Assembly: GCA_020354435.1 (NCBI GenBank)
Contig: CP070646.1
Coordinates: 3,333,584-3,377,994 of the forward strand
Direction of reading: 5' to 3'
DNA from: Gammaproteobacteria bacterium
GTDB taxonomy: Bacteria > Pseudomonadota > Gammaproteobacteria > GCA-001735895
Length of the DNA stretch: 44,411 bases
Position 1 is the first letter of the stretch. Each line of letters begins with the position of its first letter. The notes beneath the pieces were generated by a model. That model was not told the origin of the DNA. It saw only the letters and a list, made by a program, of their open reading frames with translations, and searched no databases. A program made the position numbers and the translations under genes. Positions 9,343 through 18,240 of the stretch are shown piece by piece.

Positions 9343-10338
9343 ATGCTTTTCATGGTGACAAACAGGCGAGTGGTTAAGGGCAAATATGGCGACGAGGAAA
9401 AGCCCAATAACCGCTTTCAGTACCTGTACGGCTACAACCGCAAACAACGCGGCAAGGACGCATTCGTAAAATCCGGCGAAAGAGGGTTTCAGATAGCACT
9501 GCTGGCTGAGCTGGAAAGGCTGAAGGCGGAAGAGGGGGTAAATACCCCGAAAGTGGGCATCTACCTGCACGGATACAACAATAACTACCAGGACAGCATC
9601 GACGAAATCTACGATCTCGAGCAAAACCTTAGACTGGTATATGGCCACAATCCGGTCGTGGTCGGATTTTCCTGGCCGTCTTCCGGCAAGGTGGTCAGCT
9701 ATCTTTCGGACCGGGAAGAGGCCAGGGACTCGGTCGGCGCCTTTACCCGTTTTCTGCTCGACATCAATAAGCTTGCGACGCAAAACGAGCAGGATTGTTT
9801 CTCGACCACGTTTTGCATTGCGCATTCGATGGGAAATTATCTGTTGCGCAAGGGCATGGAGTATCTTTCTGACTACCTTGGCACCCCAACTGGCAGAATG
9901 CTGTTCGACGAAACCGTCATGATGGCGCCGGACCTGGCTTCGAAGGATATCGAAATCGATGGCAAGGGCAGCTATATCGCGGATTTTTCGCGGCGCGTAC
10001 ACGTGTATTACTCGAAGTATGATCGGGCACTGAAAGCCTCGAGTGCGAAACGTTTCGGCGGCAACCGCCTGGGCCGGCACGGACCGGACGATTTCGACAA
10101 TCTGCCCGGTAATGTGGTTGCGGTCGACGCGAGAAAATATGCCAACTCGGATTCGATCGAGGGTCGGAAGGATCGCGAGGGCAACCAGGTTTCGGTGCAT
10201 AGCTCGCACCGTTATCACCCGGAAATTCTGGCAGACGTAATCCAGGTGCTGTCGAGCATCGACCGCGATCAGATTACCGGCCGCGAGGCCTATTTCGATA
10301 ACGGGGTGTCAATGAATAACCACTACAAGCTGACGTGA
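9343..10338 (+). CDS. DUF900-type alpha/beta hydrolase
   Basis: The ~331-aa protein carries VGIYLHGYNNNYQDSI (oxyanion segment), VVVGFSWPSSGK, the nucleophile elbow IAHSMGNYLL, and a late VSVHSSHRYHPEIL that would provide the catalytic His. This order matches the DUF900 hydrolases. No signal peptide is evident, so likely cytosolic; substrate unknown. AGGAGG at 9331-9336 sits directly against one ATG (9337), but 6 nt before the ATG at 9343, which I choose as start. A TATACT-like -10 at 9294-9299 may be its promoter. It converges on the DUF934/cysI pair. Confidence 0.8.
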   Translation: MLFMVTNRRVVKGKYGDEEKPNNRFQYLYGYNRKQRGKDAFVKSGERGFQIALLAELERLKAEEGVNTPKVGIYLHGYNNNYQDSIDEIYDLEQNLRLVYGHNPVVVGFSWPSSGKVVSYLSDREEARDSVGAFTRFLLDINKLATQNEQDCFSTTFCIAHSMGNYLLRKGMEYLSDYLGTPTGRMLFDETVMMAPDLASKDIEIDGKGSYIADFSRRVHVYYSKYDRALKASSAKRFGGNRLGRHGPDDFDNLPGNVVAVDARKYANSDSIEGRKDREGNQVSVHSSHRYHPEILADVIQVLSSIDRDQITGREAYFDNGVSMNNHYKLT

Positions 10339-10362
10339 AGAAAACCGGGAGTCTTGCGTTCA

Positions 10363-10380
10363 GCCCCGCGTAAGCGGGGC
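10363..10380. terminator. GC-rich hairpin between convergent genes
   Basis: GCCCCGC-GTAA-GCGGGGC forms a perfect 7-bp stem with a tetraloop between the converging DUF900 and DUF934 genes. There is no T-run on either side, so it may be a processing or weak termination signal. Confidence 0.5.
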
Positions 10381-10398
10381 CGAGCGCGGGTTGTTTCG

Positions 10399-10866
10399 TC
10401 AGCCTGATTCTGCCCGTGATTCGCGGATGAACGTGACCTCGTCGATGCCCGTCCGCGGTGGCTGGTAAAAGCCCGAGTAGTAGTTGAAGGCGTCGCGTAT
10501 GATATCTTCACCCGAAAAAGAGTTAACCCCGCAGCGCTGCAGGAACGAAATCTGGTCGGGCAGGAAGTCGCCGCTAACCTCGAGGTCTCCGTTGAAGCCG
10601 ACCTCGTCGCGCAGCAGGCGGGCGAGGCTGAAGACACGACCGTCGGTAAAGGTTTCGATCTCGATGACGATTTTTTCTACCGCGAGCAGTGAACTTAGCT
10701 GTGGGTGGTCGACTGGCAGATCGGTCGTAATTACCACGCTAACCTCGTAGGTTCGGCCGTCAGGGGACGGGCTGGTTACCACCGCATGCACCTTAAGCCA
10801 TTCCTGCCAGCTCAATCTGAGTTGCTTTTGCGCTGGCTTTTTCGGTTTCGAAATTGATCGTGTCAT
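10399..10866 (-). CDS. DUF934 family protein, sulfite/nitrite reductase partner
   Basis: The 155-aa product contains the DUF934 core IETFTDGRVFSLARLLRDEVGFNGDLEVSGDFLPDQISFLQRCGVNSF. These proteins regularly follow siroheme sulfite/nitrite reductases and PAPS reductase genes in proteobacteria; the biochemical role is unknown. Its ATG overlaps the reductase stop by 4 bp (ATGA at 10863-10866), which fixes the start and implies translational coupling. The basic N-terminus (MTRSISKPKKPAQKQ) is not a signal peptide. Confidence 0.85.
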   Translation of the reverse strand: MTRSISKPKKPAQKQLRLSWQEWLKVHAVVTSPSPDGRTYEVSVVITTDLPVDHPQLSSLLAVEKIVIEIETFTDGRVFSLARLLRDEVGFNGDLEVSGDFLPDQISFLQRCGVNSFSGEDIIRDAFNYYSGFYQPPRTGIDEVTFIRESRAESG

Positions 10867-12527
10867 GAAGATTTCCTCAGTAATGAATACGCGCCCTGCT
10901 TGAAGGGTTCGAGGCCCAGCCGGTCGAGCGCATCGATGAATGACTCGCCGTCTCGGCGCAGCGCGACATAGGTTTCGATAATGCGTTCGATCGCATCGGT
11001 GACGTCTTTGCGGGCCAAGGCCGGGCCGATACGCTGACCGAGGCGGGCATTCTCGGTGGCCGAGCCGCCGAGGGTTAGCTGATACCACTCCTCGCCTTTT
11101 TTATCGACGCCGAGCACGCCGATGTGGGCGACGTGGTGATGTCCGCAAGCGTTCATGCAGCCCGAGATCTTGATTTGCACGTCGCCAGTTTCGTACAGCC
11201 GCTCGAGCCTGGTGAAGCGCTGGTTGATTTCGAGCGCGATCGGGATTGCGCTGGCATTAGCGAGACTGCAGTAGTCGAGCCCCGGGCAGCAGATGATGTC
11301 GGTCACGGTGCCGATATTGGCCGTGTCGAAACCGTGCCGCTGCGTCGCGCGCCACAGCTCGAACAGATCGGCCTCGAGCACGTGCGGCAGCAGCAGATTC
11401 TGCGTATGCGTCGTGCGCGCCTCGCCGAAGGAATAGCGCTCGGCGAGATCGGCGGCGGCATCGAGCTGTGCAGCGGTGATGTCGCCCGGCGCCCGTTCGG
11501 GCGCTTTCAGCGACAGGTAGACCGCGCGATAGCCCGGCTGCCTGTGTGGTACCGTGTTTTGCATGAGCCAGCGCCTGAAGTGCGGATTGCGAATCAGTTC
11601 GAGATCCCGTGTCGCGCCATCGAGGCCCCTGACTAACGGTGGATCGCGAAAATGCGCGACCATGTTTTCGATTTCGTGCGCATGCAGCTGCAGCGAGGTT
11701 TCGCGGATGCGCTGCCATTCCTCGTTGACCATCTTGCGAAAGCGCTTGATGCCGAGCGACCTGACCAGGATTTTCAGGCGCGCCTTGTAAATATTGTCGC
11801 GCCGGCCTAGCAGGTTGTAGACCCGCAGGATGGCTTCGAAGTAAGTCAGCAAATCGGCTTTCGGCAGAAATTCGCGGATGACGACACCGATCACCGGCGT
11901 GCGTCCCTGGCCACCACCGACATAAACCTGGAAGCCGACTTCGCCTGCTTCGTTTCTAACCAGGTGCAGGCCGATATCGTGTACCTGCGATGCGGCGCGG
12001 TCGCGCGCCGAGCCGGTCACTGCGATCTTGAACTTGCGCGGCAGAAAGCTGAATTCGGGATGCAGCGTCGACCACTGGCGGATAATTTCGCAATAGGGAC
12101 GCGGATCTTCGATTTCATCGGGCGCGATCCCGGCCAGGTGATCGGTCGTCGTATTGCGAATACAGTTTCCGCTGGACTGGATCGCGTGCATCTGTACTTC
12201 GGCTAACTGCTGCAGGATTTCGGGCGCCTGCTCGAGATCCGGCCAGTTGAACTGGATATTCTGCCGCGTGGTGAAATGGCCGTAGCCGCGATCGTAGCCT
12301 CGCGCCACCTGCGCGAGCTTGCGCAATTGTCGCGACGACAGCTCGCCGTAGGGAATCGCAACCCGCAGCATCGGCGCATGCAGTTCGATATACAGACCGT
12401 TCATCAGTCGCAGCGAACGAAACTGGTCGTCGCTCAGTTCGCCATCGAGATAACGACGGGTCTGCTGCCGAAACTCGGTTACGCGCTCTTCGATCAGCCG
12501 CTGATCGTACTCATCATACCGATACAT
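10863..12527 (-). CDS. siroheme-[4Fe-4S] sulfite/nitrite reductase (CysI-like)
   Basis: The 554-aa enzyme has two ferredoxin-like/siroheme half-domains. The cluster ligands are seen as CPGLDYC (C-x5-C) and CMNAC (C-x3-C) in the C-terminal half, with arginine/lysine-rich siroheme contacts such as GHFTTRQNIQFNW. It performs a six-electron reduction of sulfite or nitrite in assimilation. MYRYDEYDQ is the usual family start, and a GAGG 7 nt upstream of the ATG at 12527 supports it. The DUF934 partner points to assimilatory sulfite reduction. No PAPS reductase or electron-donor gene is adjacent. Confidence 0.9.
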   Translation of the reverse strand: MYRYDEYDQRLIEERVTEFRQQTRRYLDGELSDDQFRSLRLMNGLYIELHAPMLRVAIPYGELSSRQLRKLAQVARGYDRGYGHFTTRQNIQFNWPDLEQAPEILQQLAEVQMHAIQSSGNCIRNTTTDHLAGIAPDEIEDPRPYCEIIRQWSTLHPEFSFLPRKFKIAVTGSARDRAASQVHDIGLHLVRNEAGEVGFQVYVGGGQGRTPVIGVVIREFLPKADLLTYFEAILRVYNLLGRRDNIYKARLKILVRSLGIKRFRKMVNEEWQRIRETSLQLHAHEIENMVAHFRDPPLVRGLDGATRDLELIRNPHFRRWLMQNTVPHRQPGYRAVYLSLKAPERAPGDITAAQLDAAADLAERYSFGEARTTHTQNLLLPHVLEADLFELWRATQRHGFDTANIGTVTDIICCPGLDYCSLANASAIPIALEINQRFTRLERLYETGDVQIKISGCMNACGHHHVAHIGVLGVDKKGEEWYQLTLGGSATENARLGQRIGPALARKDVTDAIERIIETYVALRRDGESFIDALDRLGLEPFKQGAYSLLRKSS

Positions 12528-12907
12528 GGGTCTGCCTCGTCTCGCGCGGGATATGCCCGTCTTCTTGTTTGATACCAACCATAAGGTCCTCGCTAAATTC
12601 AGTGGTTAAACCGGATTCAGGGGCCTGGTGGTGCAGAAAAAATAACGAGTCGACCCCTGATCTAAAGATCCGGGGAACGGCGGTATTGGCTTAAGGTCGT
12701 GTTGCGGGAGTGTTAGTTAAGCGATGTCAAACCAGTGCGCAATAGCCGGCGTTCCCCTGGATACAGGGGCAGCAGCAACGGCACATGAGGCTGGTTTGAA
12801 ATGCAAACATCCGGTGATGCTAGCAACAGCGATTTGCAAAGGCAACATTTTTCTGGCCCGGCTCGCATTTCGCTATAATCCGGATTTTTCACCCGCAAAG
12901 GCGCACC
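12528..12907. promoter_or_regulatory. intergenic region with arfB promoter and hairpins
   Basis: These 380 bases separate the reductase from arfB and carry no convincing gene. A consensus TATAAT at 12874-12879 lies about 30 bp before the arfB start, with only a weak -35 (TTCTGG at 12851). A perfect hairpin CCCCTG-GATA-CAGGGG is at 12754-12769. A second hairpin (12654-12675) pairs CCCC..GATC with GATC..GGGG. GGGGAAC (12672-12678) can also pair with GTTCCCC (12751-12757), so alternative folds are possible. Confidence 0.5.
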
Positions 12908-13324
12908 GTGCTGCAGATTTCACGTAACCTAAGCATTGCCGACGATGAGGTAGAAATCGTGGCGATACGTGCACAGGGCGCGGGCGGGCAGAACGTCAAC
13001 AAGGTATCGTCGGCGATTCATCTGCGTTTCGATATAGCAAAATCCTCGCTGCCCGAGAACTACAAGCAGCGCCTGCTGGCGCTGCATGACAGGCGCATCA
13101 GCAAGGATGGTGTCGTCGTCATCAAGGCGCAGCAGTATCGTACCCGGGAGAAAAACCGGCAAGCTGCGCTCGACCGGCTGCAGGAATTGATTCGTTCGGT
13201 AGCGGCCACGCGTAAGGCGCGCAAGCCGACCAGGCCGAGCAAAAGTTCGCAGATCAGGCGTCTCGATCAGAAAAGCCGGCGCGGCAAAACCAAGCAACTG
13301 CGCGGACGCGTTTCCGAACGGTGA
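12908..13324 (+). CDS. arfB: ArfB (YaeJ) ribosome-rescue peptidyl-tRNA hydrolase
   Basis: The 138-aa protein has the release-factor GGQ loop (AIRAQGAGGQNVNKVSSAIHLRFD) and the basic tail (RKARKPTRPSKSSQIRRLDQKSRRGKTKQLRGR) that enters the empty mRNA channel of stalled ribosomes. Length and ends match E. coli ArfB. It hydrolyses peptidyl-tRNA on non-stop ribosomes as a backup to trans-translation. The GTG at 12908 behind AAAGG aligns with the family N-terminus. An RF-H (prfH) identity is unlikely because the RF-H central region is absent. Confidence 0.93.
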   Translation: MLQISRNLSIADDEVEIVAIRAQGAGGQNVNKVSSAIHLRFDIAKSSLPENYKQRLLALHDRRISKDGVVVIKAQQYRTREKNRQAALDRLQELIRSVAATRKARKPTRPSKSSQIRRLDQKSRRGKTKQLRGRVSER

Positions 13325-13418
13325 CTCGTTGGCCCGGGTCTCAGCCTGTCAGGCGGCGGTCCGACAACAACATCGGTGCAGCTCCCGGCTTGCACGCGGA
13401 CTACTCCAGGTAGAGGTA

Positions 13419-13943
13419 TTAATCGCTCGCCAGTTTGCGCTTTACCCGTCCGACGTTTTTGCTAGCCAGTTTCTTGATTTTGGCCAGTTGCTGTTTTTCC
13501 CAGCGCTGCCCGGCGGCGAGCATCATCCTGGCCCTTTTTTCACCCAGCTTCAATAAAGCCTTCTCGCGTTGCAGCGCGGCCTTGAGTTCATCTCTGACAG
13601 CGTCGACCTCGGCTTTGGCGGCGGCCCTGGCGAGCTTGAGTTCTTCCCTGGCGGCAATGCGTGCTGCACGCAGCGTGGCCCTGGTCGCTTTCAGGTCCTC
13701 GCGCAACTGCTTTAGCAGGGCTTTGCGCGAGTCGTTGGCAGCCTTGCGCCTGGCTCGAGTTGTACTCTTTTTGCTTGCTGCTTTTTTTACCGCTGCGGCC
13801 TTTTTCTTTACTGCCGCTTTCTTCTTTACCGCTACTTTCTTTTTTATGGCGGTCTTTTTCTTGACCGCGGTCTTTTTGACTTTGGGAGAAGCTTTCTTTG
13901 CGGCGGTTTTCTTCTTTGCCGCTGATTTTTTTGTCGTAGGCAT
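13419..13943 (-). CDS. Lys/Ala-rich basic protein, histone H1-like
   Basis: The 174-aa product begins with ~65 residues of repeating KKK/AAVKK blocks, like AlgP or bacterial H1-like tails. A highly charged helical region with heptad-like alanine and arginine spacing follows (LREDLKATRATLRAARIAAREELKLARAAAKAEV). It should bind nucleic acid non-specifically. No catalytic motif seen. Low complexity makes homology unreliable, so only the general class is supported. It converges on arfB across 94 bp. Confidence 0.6.
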   Translation of the reverse strand: MPTTKKSAAKKKTAAKKASPKVKKTAVKKKTAIKKKVAVKKKAAVKKKAAAVKKAASKKSTTRARRKAANDSRKALLKQLREDLKATRATLRAARIAAREELKLARAAAKAEVDAVRDELKAALQREKALLKLGEKRARMMLAAGQRWEKQQLAKIKKLASKNVGRVKRKLASD

Positions 13944-14086
13944 ATCTTAACCGTGAGAATTGGGGTGGATCTCCAGAGTACAGAAAAGCAGGCTCCGAAT
14001 AAAGCGCCGCGAAAGATTGTTGTCGAAACTCGTCGAGCGGTTGATTAACGGCAGCGGCAAATGGGCAGGACTGAACAAAGCGATGC

Positions 14087-15301
14087 TCAGGCCAGCGCCT
14101 GTTGAATGGCGGCGAATGCGGCCAGGCTGTCGCGTTTGAAATCGGTGATCACGTAATCCGGCCAGGTGGAAAGCTTGACGATAGTCAGCTCGGCCTCGCG
14201 ATTGATGTAAATCATTTGACCGAATACACCGCGCGCCATGAAATCGCCGGCAACGATATTGTTGTCCCACCAGAAATTGCTGTAGGCGCCGTCGCTGCGG
14301 ATATCGGTGTTCGTTCGGCGGTAGACGCTGCGGTCACCGCTGGCGCAGGCGTCCACCCAGCCGGGCGGCACTACCTGGCGCTCACCGACCTGGCCGTTGT
14401 TCTGCATCATCTGACCGAAGCGGGCGTAGTCACGCAGGGTCGCGTTGAAACCGCCGTCGGCAAGTGCAGTGGCGGCACGGTCGACGGTGAAGAAAGCATT
14501 GTGTTCGGCGCCGATTTTTTTCCAGATCAAATTGCTGAGGAGCTCCGCCAGCGACTTGCCGGCGGCGCGTTCAAGCACCCAGGCGACGACGTCTGTTTCG
14601 ACCGATTTATACTCGAACAGCTTACCGTGATCGCGTACCTTAGGCAGCGTCAGGATGATATCGCGAATGGTCGGCTGGGTTTCGTCTCGCGGCACCGGCC
14701 GCCAGCCGGATGCGATATCGATGCGCGTCATGTCCGAGCCCGGCATGTTGTAATCCTCGACGAAGCGAATACCGCTGGTCATGTTGAGCGCATGCTTGAG
14801 CTGCGCGTCCCTGTAACCGCAGCGTGCCAGTTCCGGCACGTAGCGTATCAAAGGCGAATCCTGGTCGATCAGGCCCTGGTCCTGCAGAATGCCGGCAAGC
14901 GTGCCGACGACCGATTTCGCCACCGATTGCGACAGATGAGGCGTGTCCGGCTGCATGCTGTTGAAGTACTGCTCGGTGACAACATTGCCCCGGTGTAAAA
15001 CGAGGAAACCATCGGTATAGGTACTATAGAGAAAGTCCGACAGCGTCACGCGCCTGCCGGCGTGGTTTTCAAATTCGACCGCCGACAGGTCCTGCATCGC
15101 CGTTGGTAGCGCCTGCCGTTTGCTGTAATCGGTTTTAACGTCCACCGTTGGAAACAGGTTGCGAATATTCATGAACGACCAGCGATTGAAAGGCGCCAGG
15201 TCCCAGTTAGTCAGATCGGGGCGCTTTTCCGGCGGCGGCGGAAAGCCTCGCATGATGCCCAGTTCGGCGGCGGTTCTCGGTTTGAGCGCGGATTTACCCA
15301 T
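14087..15301 (-). CDS. serine hydrolase, class C beta-lactamase-like family
   Basis: The ~404-aa protein has an S-x-x-K motif (LSQSVAKSVVGTLAG) that supplies nucleophile and base, a later YKSVETD in place of Y-x-N, and a typical domain ending. This is the penicillin-binding/6-aminohexanoate-dimer hydrolase type of esterase. Natural substrate unknown; a true beta-lactamase is not implied. I take the ATG at 15301 because earlier in-frame starts would lie inside the upstream terminator hairpin. No obvious signal peptide. Confidence 0.75.
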   Translation of the reverse strand: MGKSALKPRTAAELGIMRGFPPPPEKRPDLTNWDLAPFNRWSFMNIRNLFPTVDVKTDYSKRQALPTAMQDLSAVEFENHAGRRVTLSDFLYSTYTDGFLVLHRGNVVTEQYFNSMQPDTPHLSQSVAKSVVGTLAGILQDQGLIDQDSPLIRYVPELARCGYRDAQLKHALNMTSGIRFVEDYNMPGSDMTRIDIASGWRPVPRDETQPTIRDIILTLPKVRDHGKLFEYKSVETDVVAWVLERAAGKSLAELLSNLIWKKIGAEHNAFFTVDRAATALADGGFNATLRDYARFGQMMQNNGQVGERQVVPPGWVDACASGDRSVYRRTNTDIRSDGAYSNFWWDNNIVAGDFMARGVFGQMIYINREAELTIVKLSTWPDYVITDFKRDSLAAFAAIQQALA

Positions 15302-15321
15302 CGTCTGTAACAACCGGTTTC

Positions 15322-15356
15322 GGAAAAGAGGGTGGGAGCAAACCGCGCTCCCACCC
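15322..15356 (-). terminator. intrinsic terminator of the polyamine transporter operon
   Basis: On the minus strand GGGTGGGAGC and GCTCCCACCC form a perfect 10-bp stem with a 7-nt loop (15330-15356), followed by TCTTTTCC. It sits 17 bp past the stop of the binding-protein gene. Confidence 0.88.
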
Positions 15357-15372
15357 AGCACCGAGGAGTGGT

Positions 15373-16404
15373 TTACTTGTTAAGATTGGTCCAGATTTTG
15401 GAGTACAAATCTGTTACTTCCTGCGGACACGGCGGTACAAACTCGGGCGCCGGTGCGCCGGCCGGCATGACGATCTCGGGCGCCGAGGTCAGGTCCGCGT
15501 TCATGAACGGCTCGCTGCCGACGATGCCGTTGGCGTAGTTGGCGAAATTGGAGGTCATCGCCGCCGCTTCGGGGGTCATCATGAAGTTCATGAACAGCTT
15601 CGCATTTTCCAGGTTCGGCGCGCCCTTGAGTACCGCGACGTTATCCATCCAGCCGGTGAAACCTTCCCTGGGGTAGGCGTAGGCCAGCTCGGGGCGGTCC
15701 TTGCGCGCGCGCTTGGCTGCGCCGTTCCAGCTCTGCGACAGGTCGACGTCTTTCGAGGTCAGCTTTTCGATGACCGAATAATCCATCGTGCGCCAGTTGG
15801 CCTTGGCCTTGATCAGCATGGTGTTCAGTTCTTTCAGCTGCGCCTTGTTCGAGTTGCAGCGCGGGTAACCGAGGTAGCGCAGGCCGGCATTGATGACGTC
15901 GTTCATGTCCTTCAGCATGTTGATGCGTCCCTTGAGTTCGTCCGGCGGATCGAACATCAGCGCGAGCGTATTGATGTCGCCCTTGTAAACGGATTTATCG
16001 ACGGTGAAGTTGGTCGTGCCCCACTGGTACGGAATCGAGTAGTTGCGGCCCTCGTCCCAGTAGACATCGACCCACTTGGGATCGATGTTCTTGAAGTTGG
16101 ACATCTTGTTGGGCTCGACACGCTCGAGCAGGCCTTTCTTGATCATGATCGCGATCATGTAGTCGCCCGGCACGACGATGTCATAACCCGAGCCACCCTG
16201 TTCCACCTTGGCCAGCATGGTTTCGTTGGAATCGTAACCGTCGAGGGTGACCTTGACGTCGTATTCCTGTTCGAATTTTTTGACCATATCCGGGTTGGTG
16301 TAATTACCCCAGTTGTAGATATGCAGCTCGCCAGCGGCCTGTGCGCCGCCCATGGCAAAAGTCAGGCACATGGCCGTTATCATTGTCAATAGTTTTTGTT
16401 TCAT
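15373..16404 (-). CDS. polyamine-type ABC transporter, periplasmic binding protein
   Basis: The 343-aa protein has a signal peptide (MKQKLLTMITAMCLTFAMGGAQA) and the PotD/PotF signature start of the mature chain (ELHIYNWGNYTNPDMVKKFEQEY), then YDIVVPGDYMI and YQWGTTNF. It should bind putrescine, spermidine or a related cation in the periplasm and deliver it to the adjacent permeases. A GAGG 8 nt before the ATG at 16404 fixes the start. It is the last gene of the operon and is followed by a strong terminator. Confidence 0.88.
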   Translation of the reverse strand: MKQKLLTMITAMCLTFAMGGAQAAGELHIYNWGNYTNPDMVKKFEQEYDVKVTLDGYDSNETMLAKVEQGGSGYDIVVPGDYMIAIMIKKGLLERVEPNKMSNFKNIDPKWVDVYWDEGRNYSIPYQWGTTNFTVDKSVYKGDINTLALMFDPPDELKGRINMLKDMNDVINAGLRYLGYPRCNSNKAQLKELNTMLIKAKANWRTMDYSVIEKLTSKDVDLSQSWNGAAKRARKDRPELAYAYPREGFTGWMDNVAVLKGAPNLENAKLFMNFMMTPEAAAMTSNFANYANGIVGSEPFMNADLTSAPEIVMPAGAPAPEFVPPCPQEVTDLYSKIWTNLNK

Positions 16405-16463
16405 TGCATTAACCTCAGTTAGTTGTTGCGTTTTGTGTTGCTCATCTTGCTCACCCATGTGAG

Positions 16464-17300
16464 TTACTGCTTCCCTTTGTTTTTATCTGTTCCGAAAAAG
16501 AAAATTAATGTCACCAGGATCACCGAAATTCCGAGAAAGACGGTCGATACCGCGTTGATCTCGGGTGTCACGCCGCGTCTGATTTGCCCCAGGATGTAAA
16601 GCGGCAGCGTGGTTTCGCCCGGGCCGGCGACGAATAACGTGATGATTACGTCATCCAGTGAAACGATGAACGCCAGCATCGCGCCCGCCATGATGCCGGG
16701 CATCAACAGCGGCAACGTGACCCGGCGGAACACCTTGAATGGCGGTGCATACAGGTCGGCGGCGGCCTGCTCCAGGCTCAGGTCCATGTCTTCGAGGCGC
16801 GCGCGGATCGGCATGTAGGCAAACGGAATGCAAAAAGCGGTATGCGCGGCGATCAGGTAGCCGATACCGGTGACGCCGGTGGCCTGCTTGATGATTGCGA
16901 AAAAGATCAGCGTCGCCACCGCGGTAACGACCTCGGGCACCATCAGCGGCTGGTTGATGGCCGCAACGGCAAGATTGAGTCCCCGGTAGGGCGGCGTTCG
17001 CGTCGTCACCAGCGCGGCCATGGTCGCAAGAATGGTCGACACTACCATTGCGACAAACGCGACTTCGAGCGAGATCCAGGCCGCGTGCTGAATACCTTCG
17101 TTCTGCGCCGCCTTGACGTACCAGTCGAAGCTGAACTCGGTCCAGACCGTGACCGAGCGATTCTGGTTAAATGAAAACAGCACCAGCACCGCGATCGGTG
17201 CATATAAAACCACGATACAAAACCACGCAATTTGGGAAAAACCGGGCTGGTGCTTGAGATCGATACCCTTGTGCGCTCTAGCGCTTGCCATCTCAGCCAT
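16464..17300 (-). CDS. polyamine-type ABC transporter permease (PotC/PotI-like)
   Basis: The 278-aa inner-membrane protein has six predicted hydrophobic segments and the EAA-type coupling loop (LEDMDLSLEQAAADLYAPPFKVFRRVTLPLLMPGI) that contacts the ATPase. N-terminal FSFNQNRSVTVWTEFSFDWY is typical of PotC/PotI. The gene overlaps the upstream permease by 8 bp, indicating coupled translation. Confidence 0.9.
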   Translation of the reverse strand: MAEMASARAHKGIDLKHQPGFSQIAWFCIVVLYAPIAVLVLFSFNQNRSVTVWTEFSFDWYVKAAQNEGIQHAAWISLEVAFVAMVVSTILATMAALVTTRTPPYRGLNLAVAAINQPLMVPEVVTAVATLIFFAIIKQATGVTGIGYLIAAHTAFCIPFAYMPIRARLEDMDLSLEQAAADLYAPPFKVFRRVTLPLLMPGIMAGAMLAFIVSLDDVIITLFVAGPGETTLPLYILGQIRRGVTPEINAVSTVFLGISVILVTLIFFFGTDKNKGKQ

Positions 17301-18237
17301 GCGCGGGACCTCCCCTGCGTGCGCCGTAGCGCAGGTAGGCCAGTAGCGACAGCATGACCAGAACCATCAGCACCAACGCGATTGCCGATCCGAAGGGCCA
17401 GTTGCGCGCCTGGCCGAACTGCAGGTTGATCAGGTTGCCGATCATCAGCGACTTGCCGCCACCGAGTAGCGCCGGCGTGATGAAGGCGCCGAGGCTCGGG
17501 ATCAGGACCAGGATACAGCCGGCCGCGATACCCGGCTTCGAAAGTGGAATAATGATTCGTTTCAGCACCTTGAAGCGGGTGGCGTAAAGGTCGTAACCCG
17601 CCTCGACCAGGCGGAAATCGAGCTTTTCCAGGCTGGCGAAAATTGGCAGCACCATGAACGGCAGGTAAGCGTAAACCAGTCCCAGACCAACCGCGAAATC
17701 GGTATATAACAGCGGCAGGGCTCGATCGATCAGCCCGATTTCGATCAGTGACAGGTTGATAACTCCCTGGTCGCGCAGAATCAACAGCATCGCGTAGGTG
17801 CGGATCAACAGGTTGGTCCAGAACGGGATCGTGATCAGGAACAGCCATGCGTTGCGCCGAGCCGGCGGCTGGGTCGCGATGAAGTAAGCCGTTGGGAAGC
17901 CGACCAGCAGGCAGGCGATGGTGGTAAACAGGCCGAGGCTGACCGAGCGAAAGAATATTTCCAGGTAATCGGTGGTAAACGACAGGGTTTCGTCGAAGAT
18001 GTCTTCCTCGAACAGCAGTTGCACGTAGGCCTTGAAGGACAGTTCCCAGGTGACGCCGCCGAAATCGCCCGGTTTCAGGAACGAGTAAACCAGCACGATG
18101 GAAAGCGGCATGATGCCGATAATGAAAATTGTCAGTATGCCCGGTGCCAGTAGTCCGTAACGTGTATTGCGTAACCGTTTTTCCTCGGCGATGACCGCGG
18201 TGGAAAGCTGGGTACTGGCAGCGGCTGGTTCAATCAT
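17293..18237 (-). CDS. polyamine-type ABC transporter permease (PotB/PotH-like)
   Basis: The 314-aa membrane protein has a cytosolic N-terminus, about six membrane segments, and an EAA loop (LEKLDFRLVEAGYDLYATRFKVLKRIIIPLSKPGIAAG). The FFRSVSLGLFTTIACLLVGFPTAYFIA segment is characteristic of PotB/PotH. It starts 3 bp after the ATPase stop and overlaps the next permease. Confidence 0.9.
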   Translation of the reverse strand: MIEPAAASTQLSTAVIAEEKRLRNTRYGLLAPGILTIFIIGIMPLSIVLVYSFLKPGDFGGVTWELSFKAYVQLLFEEDIFDETLSFTTDYLEIFFRSVSLGLFTTIACLLVGFPTAYFIATQPPARRNAWLFLITIPFWTNLLIRTYAMLLILRDQGVINLSLIEIGLIDRALPLLYTDFAVGLGLVYAYLPFMVLPIFASLEKLDFRLVEAGYDLYATRFKVLKRIIIPLSKPGIAAGCILVLIPSLGAFITPALLGGGKSLMIGNLINLQFGQARNWPFGSAIALVLMVLVMLSLLAYLRYGARRGGPAHG

Positions 18238-18240
18238 CGA

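Noticed and set aside
9310..10218. 302-codon minus-strand frame
   Set aside because: Shadow of the DUF900 hydrolase with its catalytic motifs and ribosome site.
12724..12927. 67-codon frame before arfB
   Set aside because: Overlaps the arfB promoter and start, no ribosome site, no recognisable protein.
14102..14998. 298-codon plus-strand frame
   Set aside because: Antisense to the serine hydrolase carrying the SxxK motif.
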